A stretch of DNA of 64,000 nt from Roseobacter sp. MED193 (lineage in GTDB: Bacteria; Pseudomonadota; Alphaproteobacteria; Rhodobacterales; Rhodobacteraceae): positions 3,970,219 to 4,034,218 of the forward strand of contig NZ_CH902583.1 of assembly GCF_000152965.1 (NCBI RefSeq), written 5' to 3'. The translations under genes were made by a program, and so were the position numbers. Shown here piece by piece: positions 17,634-26,655 of the stretch (position 1 is its first letter; every line of letters starts with the position of its first letter). Below the pieces are notes generated by a model, which saw nothing but the letters and a program-made list of their open reading frames with translations, made no database searches and was not told where the DNA came from.

Positions 17634-18221
17634 ATGGCCGACCAGGAAAAACCTCTGCTGATCAAGCGTTACGCCAGTCGGCGTTTGTACAACACCGAGA
17701 CCAGCGACTATGTCACACTAGAGGATATTGCGGGGTTCATCCGGGAAGGGCGTGAAGTTCAGATTGTTGACTTGAAATCAGGCGATGATCTGACGCGACA
17801 ATATCTGTTACAGATTATTGCCGAACACGAAAGTCGTGGTGAGAATGTGCTCCCGGTCAATGTGCTCAATGATCTGGTGCGCAGCTATATGCAGCCAGGC
17901 GGTGGCGTGATGCCACAGTTCTTGCAAGCCTCCTTTGATATGCTGCGCGATAGCCAATCTCAGATGGTTGAGAATATGTCAGCGATGAACCCGATGTCGC
18001 AGATACCTGGTTTCGACGCGATGAAAGCGCAGCAAGAGGCGTTTTTGAAGGCGATGACCGGCGGTCTGCCGGGAGGATTGGCCAGCGGATTGGCAGGAGG
18101 GTGGGGCGGCAGCACAACTGCCCCAGAAACGGAAACCGCCAAGGATGACGAAGGTGAAGACCTGGATGCGATCAAACGACAGCTATCGGAACTGCAAGAA
18201 AAGCTGTCCAAGCTGAAGTAA
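17634..18221 (+). CDS. phaR: Polyhydroxyalkanoate synthesis repressor
   Basis: 195 residues from the ATG at 17634 with GGGGAGGG upstream. The conserved N-terminal PHB/PHA DNA-binding domain reads LLIKRYASRRLYNTETSDYV, VTLEDIAGFIREG and VQIVDLKSGDDLTRQYLLQI. The PHB-accumulation regulatory domain follows (LVRSYMQPGGGVMPQFLQAS), then a Gly-rich linker and a terminal coiled coil (DAIKRQLSELQEKLSKL). PhaR binds PHA and DNA, repressing phaP and itself when polymer is absent. Confidence 0.95.
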   Translation: MADQEKPLLIKRYASRRLYNTETSDYVTLEDIAGFIREGREVQIVDLKSGDDLTRQYLLQIIAEHESRGENVLPVNVLNDLVRSYMQPGGGVMPQFLQASFDMLRDSQSQMVENMSAMNPMSQIPGFDAMKAQQEAFLKAMTGGLPGGLASGLAGGWGGSTTAPETETAKDDEGEDLDAIKRQLSELQEKLSKLK

Positions 18222-18261
18222 TCGGCGGCTTCAACTCGGTGGAGCTGATGTCGCAGATGTT

Positions 18262-18294
18262 AAAGGGCTCGGATGATATCTGAGCCCTTTCTTG
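18262..18294. terminator. Terminator after phaR
   Basis: AAAGGGCTC/GAGCCCTTT (18262-18270 and 18282-18290) pairs with extra inner pairs and is followed by TTTCTTG. It lies 41 bases after phaR. The A-run on the left makes it potentially bidirectional. Confidence 0.7.
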
Positions 18295-18317
18295 TTGCGG
18301 TAACGAAATTCGTAACA

Positions 18318-18402
18318 GAAGGGGGGGCTCCCGCCCGTCGGAAGATCCCTTGGGGATCGTCTCCCGTTGGGCCCGGCGCCGCGCAGAGCGCGGCGCGGCA
18401 GT
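18318..18402. repeat. GC-rich double-hairpin intergenic element (probable dispersed repeat)
   Basis: Two strong hairpins lie between convergent genes: GATCCC/GGGATC (18344-18349 and 18353-18358) and CGCCGCGC/GCGCGGCG with an AGA loop (18377-18384 and 18388-18395). The surrounding CCGTTGGGCCCGG text resembles extragenic palindromic repeats I recall from roseobacter genomes. Only one copy is in this window, so repeat status is inferred. Confidence 0.45.
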
Positions 18403-18425
18403 GTGATTTCATCAGGCTTTGAAAA

Positions 18426-19637
18426 TTAGGCTGCCGCAGCACTGGTCATGGTTGTTGTCGCAGCATCAAGCAGAATTCCGGCGACCACATCCAGCTCTTC
18501 CTTGGTCAGGCGCACCGGTAGGCGGACGTCGCATGCCTGCATCAACATGGCGCGGGTTTGCGGCAGCTCAGGAAGATCCTGGATGAACTGCCAATTCCAA
18601 AAGGCACGGGCATTATCCGCTGAACGGCCGAAGATCTGCACCTTTACACCAGCCTTTGCTGTGGCTTCGGAGAAGGTCAAAATCTGGTCTTCAGACATGC
18701 CCACCAGGTTGAACTGGATCGAATCGGGAGCGCGCTGCTCTGGCCCAAGCGGAGCAGGCACATGAAAGAAGGGAGAGGCGTTTAGCTGCGCTGCGACATA
18801 ATCGTGGTTCTTTAGCCCGTCTCGCACGCGGCGCGCCAGTTCCGGCAGTTGCGGACGAATGACCACGGCGGAGAGGTTGCTCATCCGCAGATTATAGAGT
18901 GGCAGTTGGTTTTGCCATTTGGCAAAGGCCTCACTCAGATCCGCGCTGTTGTCCCCAACGGGGCCCTTATGCTTTTGCCAGTTGTGCTCGTAGGCGCCGG
19001 ACATGATCACGGCACGTGCGACCAGTTCGGCATCATCGGTGATCAAAATACCACCTTCGCCGGCGTTGATCATCTTGTAGGACTGGAAGGAGAAGCAACC
19101 AATTTGGCCCAGGGTGCCAATATTGCGCCCGTTCCAAGTGGTTCCCAGTGAATGGGCCGCATCTTCGATCACCGGAATTCCCCGAGCTTCGCAGAGCGCA
19201 AGAATAGCATCCATGTCAGAGGTGTGACCGCGCATGTGGCTGATGATGACCGCCTGGATGTCATCGGCCAACTGGGCTTCGAAATCCGAGACATCAATGC
19301 GATAGTTTTCACCCACCTCACAGAGGACAGGAATACAATCGGCATGGATCACCGATGAGGGGACGGCAGCAAAGGTAAATCCCGGGATTAGCACGCGGGC
19401 GTCACGGGGCAGGTTCAAGGCCTTGAGAGAGAGGAACAGAGCCGCGGAACAGGACGACACAGCCAGGGCGTATTTGCTGCCCAATAGCGCAGCAAAATCC
19501 TGTTCAAGCAGAGCAACCGGTGCATCCTCGGGTGCGGTATAACGAAACAGATCACCAGATTGCATCAGTTCTTCAATTGCCTGACGTGCTGATTCCGGGA
19601 TCGGTTCTGCCGCGTGAACATTTGGGGCCTTGGTCAT
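18426..19637 (-). CDS. DegT/DnrJ/EryC1/StrS-family PLP aminotransferase
   Basis: 403 residues. The family signatures are YALAVSSCSAALFLSLKAL (substrate/PLP pocket), VIEDAAHSLGTTWNGRNIG (PLP-contacting aspartate) and CFSFQSYKMINAGEGGILIT with the Schiff-base lysine at about Lys188. Members usually aminate keto-sugars for surface polysaccharides or antibiotics. No sugar-nucleotide or polysaccharide genes adjoin it here, so the pathway is unknown. A 233-base region upstream holds no gene I can support. Confidence 0.88.
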   Translation of the reverse strand: MTKAPNVHAAEPIPESARQAIEELMQSGDLFRYTAPEDAPVALLEQDFAALLGSKYALAVSSCSAALFLSLKALNLPRDARVLIPGFTFAAVPSSVIHADCIPVLCEVGENYRIDVSDFEAQLADDIQAVIISHMRGHTSDMDAILALCEARGIPVIEDAAHSLGTTWNGRNIGTLGQIGCFSFQSYKMINAGEGGILITDDAELVARAVIMSGAYEHNWQKHKGPVGDNSADLSEAFAKWQNQLPLYNLRMSNLSAVVIRPQLPELARRVRDGLKNHDYVAAQLNASPFFHVPAPLGPEQRAPDSIQFNLVGMSEDQILTFSEATAKAGVKVQIFGRSADNARAFWNWQFIQDLPELPQTRAMLMQACDVRLPVRLTKEELDVVAGILLDAATTTMTSAAAA

Positions 19638-19870
19638 ATTTCAAATTCCTGAATTATGGATTTGATAAATATAAAACACTTGTGGTGAGAATCCAAGAGC
19701 GAGCCTCGAGCTGCGCTGCAGGATCGGCAAGATTTCACAAATTTGTTGCGCTCATTTGGTGGTGAGCATCCCCAGGCCAAGACACAGTGCCAAGATCGCA
19801 TGGCAAAGGGCCCTGCTCAGACTTAGCTAAAGCAGGGCCAATCGAGGGTAGTGGGATGTTCAAGAGAAGG

Positions 19871-21181
19871 TCAGAGACCGATCCTGTCGCGCAAGGCAAA
19901 CCATGTCATAGCCAATGCCAATAGTGGTGAGCGCATGGCAGGGCCACCAGGAAAGCGCGGTGCGGGGACGCGGGCCATGGTCTCAAAGCCTTCTGCTTGA
20001 CCCTGTATGGATTGGGCAATCAATTGTCCGGCATGGATCGCGGTGCCCACGCCATGGCCGGAGTAGCCTGAAGCCGAAAGCACATTTTCCCCAAGACGGG
20101 CCAGATAGGGCATCCGTTTCATGGTGATCCCCAGAGTTCCGCCCCAGGCATAATCCACCCGAACATCCTTGAGATGCGGAAATATCTGCGTCATCGGTTT
20201 ACGCACTACGGATTCGATATCTGCCGGGAAGCGATAGCCGTAGCTCTCGCCGCCGCCAAACAACAGTCGCTTGTCGTGGCTGAGCCGAAAGTAATTGACC
20301 ACAAACCTGCTGTCCGCCACCGCGACATCCCTTCCCAAAACCTTGTCGGCCTCATCGCCCAAGGGTTCAGTTGCAACCACAAAATTGTTGATCGGCATTA
20401 CTCTGGCTGCCACCTGCCGGTTTAACCCGCCCAGATAGCCGTTGCAGGCCAGGATCAGATGATCCGCGCGCACCTCGCCAGCAGCGGTTCTGACGCGCAC
20501 TTCAGCCCCTTCCTGGATCTCCAGAACCTCGCTTTCTTCATGCAGTGCAGCGCCTGCGCTTGCGGCTGCGCGGGCGAGGCCAAGCGCCAAGTTCAGCGGG
20601 TGCAGATGGGCAGCGCCATGATCGAGAATGCCACCTTTGTAATCGGGCGAGGGGCACATCTGGTGACAGGCCTCAGGCGACAGCAGCTCTATCTGGTCAT
20701 AGCCATAGCGATCCTCAAGGTGACGCCCATAGTCGTGAAGATGCTGGCTGTCGCGCGCACTAGAGGCTGTCCAGGCAACGCCGGGACGCAGATGACAGTC
20801 AATTTGGTGTTTGGCAATCAGGGATTTGACCAGATCTTTTGCCTCCTCCCCCATGCGCCAAAGCATCTTGGCATCCTGTTGGCCAACAAATTCCTCAAGA
20901 TCCTCTTGATCCAGGCGCTGGCCACTTCCAAGTTGGCCGCCGTTGCGTCCAGAGGCGCCAAAGCCGACACGATGGGCTTCAAGCAGGACCACATTCATGC
21001 CCGCCTCGGCCAAGTGCAGCGCGCTCGACAGTCCGGTAAAGCCGCCGCCAATGATGCAAACATCGGCCCGCACTCGGCCGGAGAGGGGGGCGAAGGGCGC
21101 CGAAGGCGTGGCCGTCGCGGCATACCAGCTTTGGGGATACTTGCCTTTGTGGTCATTGGAATGGAGCAGGTTCAGTCCCAT
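19871..21181 (-). CDS. FAD-dependent oxidoreductase, gamma-glutamylputrescine oxidase (PuuB)-like
   Basis: 436 residues from the ATG at 21181 with AGAGG upstream. The DAO-type dinucleotide fold is DVCIIGGGFTGLSSALHLAE; the family stretch VGFGASGRNGGQLGSGQR and the C-terminal SGYSGHGVGTAIHAG are typical of PuuB/OrdL enzymes. It ends the minus-strand run that also carries two glutamine-synthetase-like ligases and an amidotransferase. Together these suggest gamma-glutamylation, oxidation and hydrolysis of a polyamine or related amine. The exact substrate is inferred. Confidence 0.85.
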   Translation of the reverse strand: MGLNLLHSNDHKGKYPQSWYAATATPSAPFAPLSGRVRADVCIIGGGFTGLSSALHLAEAGMNVVLLEAHRVGFGASGRNGGQLGSGQRLDQEDLEEFVGQQDAKMLWRMGEEAKDLVKSLIAKHQIDCHLRPGVAWTASSARDSQHLHDYGRHLEDRYGYDQIELLSPEACHQMCPSPDYKGGILDHGAAHLHPLNLALGLARAAASAGAALHEESEVLEIQEGAEVRVRTAAGEVRADHLILACNGYLGGLNRQVAARVMPINNFVVATEPLGDEADKVLGRDVAVADSRFVVNYFRLSHDKRLLFGGGESYGYRFPADIESVVRKPMTQIFPHLKDVRVDYAWGGTLGITMKRMPYLARLGENVLSASGYSGHGVGTAIHAGQLIAQSIQGQAEGFETMARVPAPRFPGGPAMRSPLLALAMTWFALRDRIGL

Positions 21182-21299
21182 CACACACCTCTGTAACTTT
21201 GGCGGAGCCATGCAGCAGCCATCTGTGCTTCATCTTTCCATAAATGTTCAATCGCCCTGGCGCCGCACAGCAGCGCGACGTCAGGGGCAGATAGGAAGC

Positions 21300-22658
21300 C
21301 TAGACATTCATCAACAGATGCTCACGTTCCCAGGGGGAGATCACCTGGAGGAATTCCTCATACTCTGCCCGTTTCACGATGCTGTAGACACGGGCAAATT
21401 CAGGGCCGAGGACTTCGTGCAGCTCGGTTGCGTTTTCAAACAGGTCCAGGGCGCTGCCCATGACTGGAGGGATATCGCCCTCTCCTTCATAGGCATCACC
21501 TTTGAATTGTTTATCTGGATGCTTCTGTTCCATCAGCCCCAGATAGCCACAGGCCAGCGAGACCGCGATGCCAAGGTAGGGGTTGCAATCCATGCCCGCG
21601 ATGCGGTTTTCCACCCGCCGCGCTGCCGGGCTGGACAGCGGAATGCGAATGCCGGTGGTGCGGTTGTCGCGCGCCCATTCCAGATTGATCGGCGCTGCAT
21701 GGTCTTTGACGTAGCGACGATAGGAATTCACATAGGGCGCCATCACCGCGATGCCGGCGGGCAGATGGTTTTGCAGACCGGCAATAAAGTGGAAAAAGGC
21801 ATCGGTCTCGGAGTCATCCTTGGCCGAGAAGATATTCTTGCCGGTTTTGCGATCCAGAACCGAATGGTGGATATGCATGGCCGAGCCAGGCTCGTTTTCG
21901 ATTGGCTTGGCCATAAAGGTGGCAAAGCAGTCGTGGCGCAGAGCGGCTTCGCGGATCAGCCGTTTAAAGTAGAAGACCTCATCCGCCAATTTGACTGGAT
22001 CACCATGCAGCAGGTTGATTTCCAGCTGACCGGCGCCGCCTTCCTGGGTGATGCCGTCAATTTCAAAGCCCTGTGCCTCAGCAAAGTCGTAGATATCGTC
22101 AATCACTGGGCCAAATTCATCCACGGCGGTCATGGAATAGGCCTGCCGCGCCGCTGCAGGTCGGCCAGAACGTCCCATCATCGGTTCGATCTTCTTGGCA
22201 GGGTCGACATTGCGGGCAACCAGAAAGAACTCCATTTCTGGCGCAACAACCGGATCCCAGCCCTGATCATGATAGAGCTGCACCACCCGTTTCAGCACGT
22301 TGCGCGGGCTAAAGGGAATGGGATCTCCGTTGCGGTCAACGGCGTCGTGAATCACCTGAAGTGTCCAGTCTCCGGTCCAGGGCGCTGCGGTAGCAGTGGA
22401 CATATCCGGGTGCAGCGTCATGTCTTTTTCGATCCAGCCATCGTCATCGGCGGCCTCCGCCCAGTCGCCGGTGATGGTCTGATAAAAGATGCTGTCAGGC
22501 AGGTGAAAGAAATCCTGCTTGGAAAACTTGGATGCCGGCACTGCCTTTCCGCGGGCAATACCGGGAAGGTCAGAGATAACGCATTCAACTTCGTCTAGAC
22601 GACGGCCCTCCAGGTAGGTCTTTGCCGCTTCGGGAAGGTCGTCAAGCCAAGATGACAT
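21300..22658 (-). CDS. Glutamine-synthetase-family ligase (gamma-glutamylputrescine synthetase-like), copy 1
   Basis: 452 residues. The GS catalytic landmarks are VVAPEMEFFLVAR, QLEINLLHGDPVKLADEVFY, FMAKPIENEPGSAMHIHHSV and NRTTGIRIPLSS, VENRIAGMDCNPYLGIAVSL. The N-terminal beta-grasp is PuuA/GlnT-like rather than that of housekeeping GlnA. Its ATG overlaps the upstream amidotransferase stop by one base (TGATG). It probably joins glutamate to an amine as the first catabolic step. Confidence 0.88.
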   Translation of the reverse strand: MSSWLDDLPEAAKTYLEGRRLDEVECVISDLPGIARGKAVPASKFSKQDFFHLPDSIFYQTITGDWAEAADDDGWIEKDMTLHPDMSTATAAPWTGDWTLQVIHDAVDRNGDPIPFSPRNVLKRVVQLYHDQGWDPVVAPEMEFFLVARNVDPAKKIEPMMGRSGRPAAARQAYSMTAVDEFGPVIDDIYDFAEAQGFEIDGITQEGGAGQLEINLLHGDPVKLADEVFYFKRLIREAALRHDCFATFMAKPIENEPGSAMHIHHSVLDRKTGKNIFSAKDDSETDAFFHFIAGLQNHLPAGIAVMAPYVNSYRRYVKDHAAPINLEWARDNRTTGIRIPLSSPAARRVENRIAGMDCNPYLGIAVSLACGYLGLMEQKHPDKQFKGDAYEGEGDIPPVMGSALDLFENATELHEVLGPEFARVYSIVKRAEYEEFLQVISPWEREHLLMNV

Positions 22659-23338
22659 CAGGTCCTCTCTTTCTTCATAAATTCTGCGAGGAAGGTTGCA
22701 ATTGCGGGAGAGTCTACGGGGGTATCCAGCTGTTGACTGGCCTGATCCAGGATCTGGTCAGGTACTACGCCACGACCGCGCTTGTCGATCAAGCCGCCGG
22801 TGAATTCATTGTCGAATTCCGGATGGGGCTGCAGGGTCCAGATATGGTCACCATAGGCGAGAATACCGTTTTCACAAAAATCGTTTCCGGCCAGGACCCG
22901 CGCCTCAGTGGGGCGCTCGATCACCTGGTCCTGATGCCAGGCATTCAGGGTGATGGGCTGGCCATCCTGCTGATAGGTTACATGACCCACTGCCCAGCCG
23001 CCCTCAAACTTGGCGACCTTGCCGCCCAGGGCCTGGGCGATGATTTGGTGGCCAAAACAGATCCCGGCGAGGGGTTGTTTCTTTGCGTGAATGGTTCGGA
23101 TCAGATCTTCCAGCGGCGGGATCCAGTCGTGGGGTTCATAGACACCATGGCGCGATCCGGTGATGATCCATCCGTCGGCGGCATCGGCATCGCGGGGAAA
23201 CTGTCCGTCGACAACCGCGAAGGTTTCAAACTCAAAACCATTGCCCGACAACAGATCACAAAACATCTGGTCATAGTCGCCAGAGTCCTGAATGAGCGCT
23301 TCAGGCGCGTGGCCGGTTTGCAGGATGCCGATTTTCAT
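22658..23338 (-). CDS. Class I glutamine amidotransferase-like hydrolase
   Basis: 226 residues. The nucleophile elbow is LAGICFGHQIIAQALGG, with the cysteine near residue 95, and the catalytic histidine/glutamate are in WTLQPHPEFD. It is a stand-alone GATase1 domain. Given overlap with one GS-like gene and proximity to another, hydrolysis of a gamma-glutamyl intermediate (the PuuD role) is a reasonable inference. The sequence is closer to generic GMP-synthase-like amidotransferases than to classical PuuD. Confidence 0.83.
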   Translation of the reverse strand: MKIGILQTGHAPEALIQDSGDYDQMFCDLLSGNGFEFETFAVVDGQFPRDADAADGWIITGSRHGVYEPHDWIPPLEDLIRTIHAKKQPLAGICFGHQIIAQALGGKVAKFEGGWAVGHVTYQQDGQPITLNAWHQDQVIERPTEARVLAGNDFCENGILAYGDHIWTLQPHPEFDNEFTGGLIDKRGRGVVPDQILDQASQQLDTPVDSPAIATFLAEFMKKERT

Positions 23339-23398
23339 AGTTCACCAGATTTGATCAAAAGGGGATTGGGTGAGGCTGGGCCTCGGGACTGATCGACG

Positions 23399-24718
23399 TC
23401 ATACCGCCTCCAACCAGCTGAGCCAATGTTCATCTGAGGGGAGGGCAGCAAAGCCCGCTAGCTCCTGGCGTTTGGTCATGACGAGGTTGCGGATCATCAT
23501 CTGAGGCAGAATCCGCGCGATCAGCGGGCTTGCCTCAAACCGGGTGATGGCTGTCTCCCAATCCGGTGCCAGCTGCGGCAGGTCGGGAAGGTCGTAGATA
23601 TTTCCGCTGGAAGCTGCGGGCGGCTGCATTTTGTCGGTGATGCCTAACAGGGCGGCACCCAGTACAACGGAGAGCATTAGATAGGGGTTGATGTCACCGC
23701 CGGCAGTGCGGTGTTCGATGCGGCGCGCCTTGGGGTTGCCTCCGGGTATGCGGATGGCGGCGGTGCGGTTTTCATAAGCCCAGGCCGCGCCGGTCGGGGC
23801 ATGGGCTCCGGGAACGAGGCGTTTATAGGAATTGCCATGGGGGGCAAAGACCAGGGTGCTGGCTGGCATCGCGGCCAAACAGCCTGCCACGGCCTGTTGC
23901 AGCAGTTCGGACCCGCTGTCTGTGCCGTCGTCAAAGACGTTTAAGCCATGTGTATCAACAATGGAGAAATGCACATGCATCCCATTGCCCGCATCATCGG
24001 CATAGGGTTTGGCCATAAAGGTGGCGGCCATTTTATGTTTGCGGGCAAGCCCTTTGACCAAGGCTTTGAACAACCAGGCATCATCTGCTGCACGCATCGC
24101 ATCTTGATGGTTGAGGTTGATCTCGAACTGGCCCAAGCCAGACTCGGAAATGGCCGATTGGGCGGGGATGCCCATCTCTTCTGCGCCTGCATAGAGATCA
24201 GTGAAAAAGCTGTCAAAAGCATCGAGCTCTTGCACCGAGAGCACCGATTGATGCGAGAGACTGCGCCCCGTATGGGGGTGGGCCGGCGGACCCGGCTGGG
24301 CACCGCTATCATCTACCAGATTGAATTCCATTTCAGTGGCGGCCATCACCTGCCAGCCGCGTGCGGCATAGCCATCCAGCACCTGGGCCAGCACCTGACG
24401 CGGATCGCCCATAAAGGGGGCACCATCATCGGTTTCCATCATCATCGGAACAAGAGCTGAGGGGGTGTTGAGCCAAGGCATGGCAACTGGGCCTCGCCCG
24501 GTTGGTTTCAGGATGCCATCGGCATCCCCTGTTTCAAACACCAGCGGGCTGTCTTCGATATCGCGCCCCCAGATATCCACGTTCAAGGCAGACAGGGGCA
24601 GCCGCGCCGCTCCATCTGCCAGTTTCCCAGCCTGTGCCGCGGGCATGCGTTTGCCGCGCATCTGTCCGTTCACATCACAGGCGGCGATGCGGATGGTTTT
24701 CAGCTTGGACAAGTCCAT
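23399..24718 (-). CDS. Glutamine-synthetase-family ligase, copy 2
   Basis: 439 residues. It carries GS motifs VMAATEMEFNLVDD, LGQFEINLNHQDAMRAADDA, TFMAKPYADDAGNGMHVHFS, NRTAAIRIPGGNPKARRIEH and GGDINPYLMLSVVLGA. It is divergent from copy 1 in sequence, so not a recent tandem duplicate; each may prefer a different amine. It sits between the ABC transporter genes and the amidotransferase. Confidence 0.87.
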   Translation of the reverse strand: MDLSKLKTIRIAACDVNGQMRGKRMPAAQAGKLADGAARLPLSALNVDIWGRDIEDSPLVFETGDADGILKPTGRGPVAMPWLNTPSALVPMMMETDDGAPFMGDPRQVLAQVLDGYAARGWQVMAATEMEFNLVDDSGAQPGPPAHPHTGRSLSHQSVLSVQELDAFDSFFTDLYAGAEEMGIPAQSAISESGLGQFEINLNHQDAMRAADDAWLFKALVKGLARKHKMAATFMAKPYADDAGNGMHVHFSIVDTHGLNVFDDGTDSGSELLQQAVAGCLAAMPASTLVFAPHGNSYKRLVPGAHAPTGAAWAYENRTAAIRIPGGNPKARRIEHRTAGGDINPYLMLSVVLGAALLGITDKMQPPAASSGNIYDLPDLPQLAPDWETAITRFEASPLIARILPQMMIRNLVMTKRQELAGFAALPSDEHWLSWLEAV

Positions 24719-24826
24719 GGTCTGCTCCTCGGTGGCGGTGTCTTTGTTGTACTGCAGGATTTGCAGCGCGCCAAGAGAATTTGATCAAAATATTGCTCCA
24801 GAGACGAGTAAGCCGAGAAATGCCAT

Positions 24827-24851
24827 AAAAAATGGCCCCCGAGGGGGCCAC
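24827..24851 (-). terminator. Terminator after the ABC permease genes
   Basis: Read on the minus strand, GTGGCCCC/GGGGCCA closes a small loop and is followed by TTTTTT. It lies 23 bases after the last permease gene. It separates or attenuates transcription between the transporter genes and the downstream GS-like genes. Confidence 0.85.
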
Positions 24852-24873
24852 CTTTCGTTCATCTTTTGATCAA

Positions 24874-25680
24874 CTAGCGCATCAGATTAGGTTTGTATTT
24901 CACTTTGGTGCGCTGGCTCTGTGGCAGGTGTCGGTTCAGCCGTTTGTTGATCAACCCAAAGAAAAAGATGATCACCAGGGTCAGCAGGATGAAATAGAAA
25001 GCGAGGATCGGGTAGGGGACAAAGGGGTTGAAGGTCTTATCCGCAAGGTATTTTGCATAGTAGAGCGCATCGCCCTTTTGTCGCCAGGCTGGGAAACCAG
25101 AAACAAAAACGAGGGTGGTGGCATGGAACAGAAAAATCGCCTCATTCGTATAGGCAGGCCAGGCCAGCCGCATCGTGGTTGGCCACATCACCTTGCGAAA
25201 CCGCGACCAGCCGGTGAGCCCATAGGCATCTGCCGCCTCGATGTCGCCCCTAGGGATCGATTGCAGCGCACCGTAAAAGATCTCTGCGGAATAGGCTGCG
25301 GTGTTGAGAAACAGCACGATCAGAGCCCCAGCCCAGGCTGAGGAGAGCGGATCAAAAAAGCTCGACACGCTCTTGAGGTTCAAGAACAGGGAGTAGGCAA
25401 AGAAGAACTGGATGAACAGCGGAGAACCCCGAAACAGGAAGATAAACCATTCTGCGGGTTTGCGCGCCCAGGACGAGTTGGAGTTCTTAGCCACTGCCAA
25501 GAGGTTGGCCAGGAAGAATCCCGTTACGACCGCTAGGACACCATAATAGATGTTCCAAATCATCCCAGAACCGATCAGCGTGAAATGCTCGCATAGTGTA
25601 AAATCGCTGCGCGGCAGTAGACGCTCGCCATACCCGAGGGAGCGGAACGCGTAGTCTTGGATGGTTTCAAAGCAGCTCAT
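24874..25680 (-). CDS. Polar amino acid/polyamine-type ABC permease (HisM-like)
   Basis: 268 residues with about five membrane spans. The inner-membrane component signature region reads ALQSIPRGDIEAADAYGLTG (EAA loop) followed by RKVMWPTTMRLAWPAYTNEA. The start overlaps the upstream permease stop by four bases. It pairs with that permease to form the channel of a histidine/polar amino-acid family importer. The context suggests an amine or basic amino acid that feeds the glutamylation pathway. Confidence 0.92.
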   Translation of the reverse strand: MSCFETIQDYAFRSLGYGERLLPRSDFTLCEHFTLIGSGMIWNIYYGVLAVVTGFFLANLLAVAKNSNSSWARKPAEWFIFLFRGSPLFIQFFFAYSLFLNLKSVSSFFDPLSSAWAGALIVLFLNTAAYSAEIFYGALQSIPRGDIEAADAYGLTGWSRFRKVMWPTTMRLAWPAYTNEAIFLFHATTLVFVSGFPAWRQKGDALYYAKYLADKTFNPFVPYPILAFYFILLTLVIIFFFGLINKRLNRHLPQSQRTKVKYKPNLMR

Positions 25681-26570
25681 GTTGTTTTCCTCTGCGCTTC
25701 GCCAGCCAGGGTCGCTTGACCATGGGACAATCGGGTGGTGATGCGGTTTAGAACCACCTCAGAAACCTTGGTAAAGGCGAGATAGAAAACCAACAGTGCG
25801 AGGAAATACTGGGTGCGCCAATCCGGGTGCGGGTAGGCGGTGAAATTTGCGGTTTTTGAACCGCCCAACTCTTTGGCCCAATAGACGATGTCTTCGACCC
25901 CAAGCAGGAACAAAAGCGGCGTTGCCTTGATCAAAACCATCCAGAGGTTTGACAAGCCAGGGAGAGCATAGGTCCACATCTGTGGCACCAGAATGCGCCA
26001 GAATGTCTGTCGTGGCGTCAGCCCATAAGCCTCTGCGGTTTCGATCTGGGCATGGGGAACCGCTTGCATGGCACCATAAAGAACATTTGCAGCAAAGGCG
26101 CCAAAGACGATGGCAAAGGTTACAACCGCAAGGGCAAAACCATAGGTTTCGTGGATCCACTGGGCCGAATTTCCCAAGGGCAGCTTGGCGATATCACAGA
26201 CGATAAAATCATTGCCCTGCCGGATCGGCTGATCCCAATCGGGGCATTTGACCTTATGGCGCAGGTACTCCAGCCCCTGATCCAGCGCGATGACGAAGAA
26301 CAGAAAAAAGGCGATGTCGGGCACACCGCGCACAATGGCGATATAGCCCCGCCCAAGCCAGTTGAGCGGCAAAAAGCGGGCGCGCGCCGCCATGGCGCCG
26401 CCAAAGCCAAAGAGCAGCGCTGAGGGAGCCGCAAAGGCCAGAAGCAGAAGGACAGTGCCAAAAGACACGTAGAAAGCCATATGCTTTCCCGTGGTGAGAT
26501 AGCAGCTCATCCACTGAAAAGTCTCTAGCGTGGCCGGGTCAGAGCAAAAGGAGAAGATGGCAGACCTCAT
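25677..26570 (-). CDS. Polar amino acid/polyamine-type ABC permease (HisQ-like)
   Basis: 297 residues. The membrane protein has the motif AMQAVPHAQIETAEAYGLTP (EAA loop) and LVPQMWTYALPGLSNLWMVL. A periplasmic insertion with two cysteines (residues about 105-130, KCPDWDQP and DFIVCDIAK) makes it longer than typical HisQ. It is part of a binding-protein, HisQ, HisM unit with the ATPase gene first. Confidence 0.9.
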   Translation of the reverse strand: MRSAIFSFCSDPATLETFQWMSCYLTTGKHMAFYVSFGTVLLLLAFAAPSALLFGFGGAMAARARFLPLNWLGRGYIAIVRGVPDIAFFLFFVIALDQGLEYLRHKVKCPDWDQPIRQGNDFIVCDIAKLPLGNSAQWIHETYGFALAVVTFAIVFGAFAANVLYGAMQAVPHAQIETAEAYGLTPRQTFWRILVPQMWTYALPGLSNLWMVLIKATPLLFLLGVEDIVYWAKELGGSKTANFTAYPHPDWRTQYFLALLVFYLAFTKVSEVVLNRITTRLSHGQATLAGEAQRKTT

Positions 26571-26655
26571 CGTCTAGATCGCCGCAAGGGGCCGGGAATG
26601 TGAAAAGGGAGGCAATGCCCCCCTTTATCAAGAGCGTTTTTCGGGAAGGGCTGGC

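Noticed and set aside
20943-22598. 551-codon open frame on the plus strand
   Set aside because: It is antisense to the PuuB-like and GS-like genes, which have clear family motifs. Long opposite-strand frames are common in this high-GC coding DNA.
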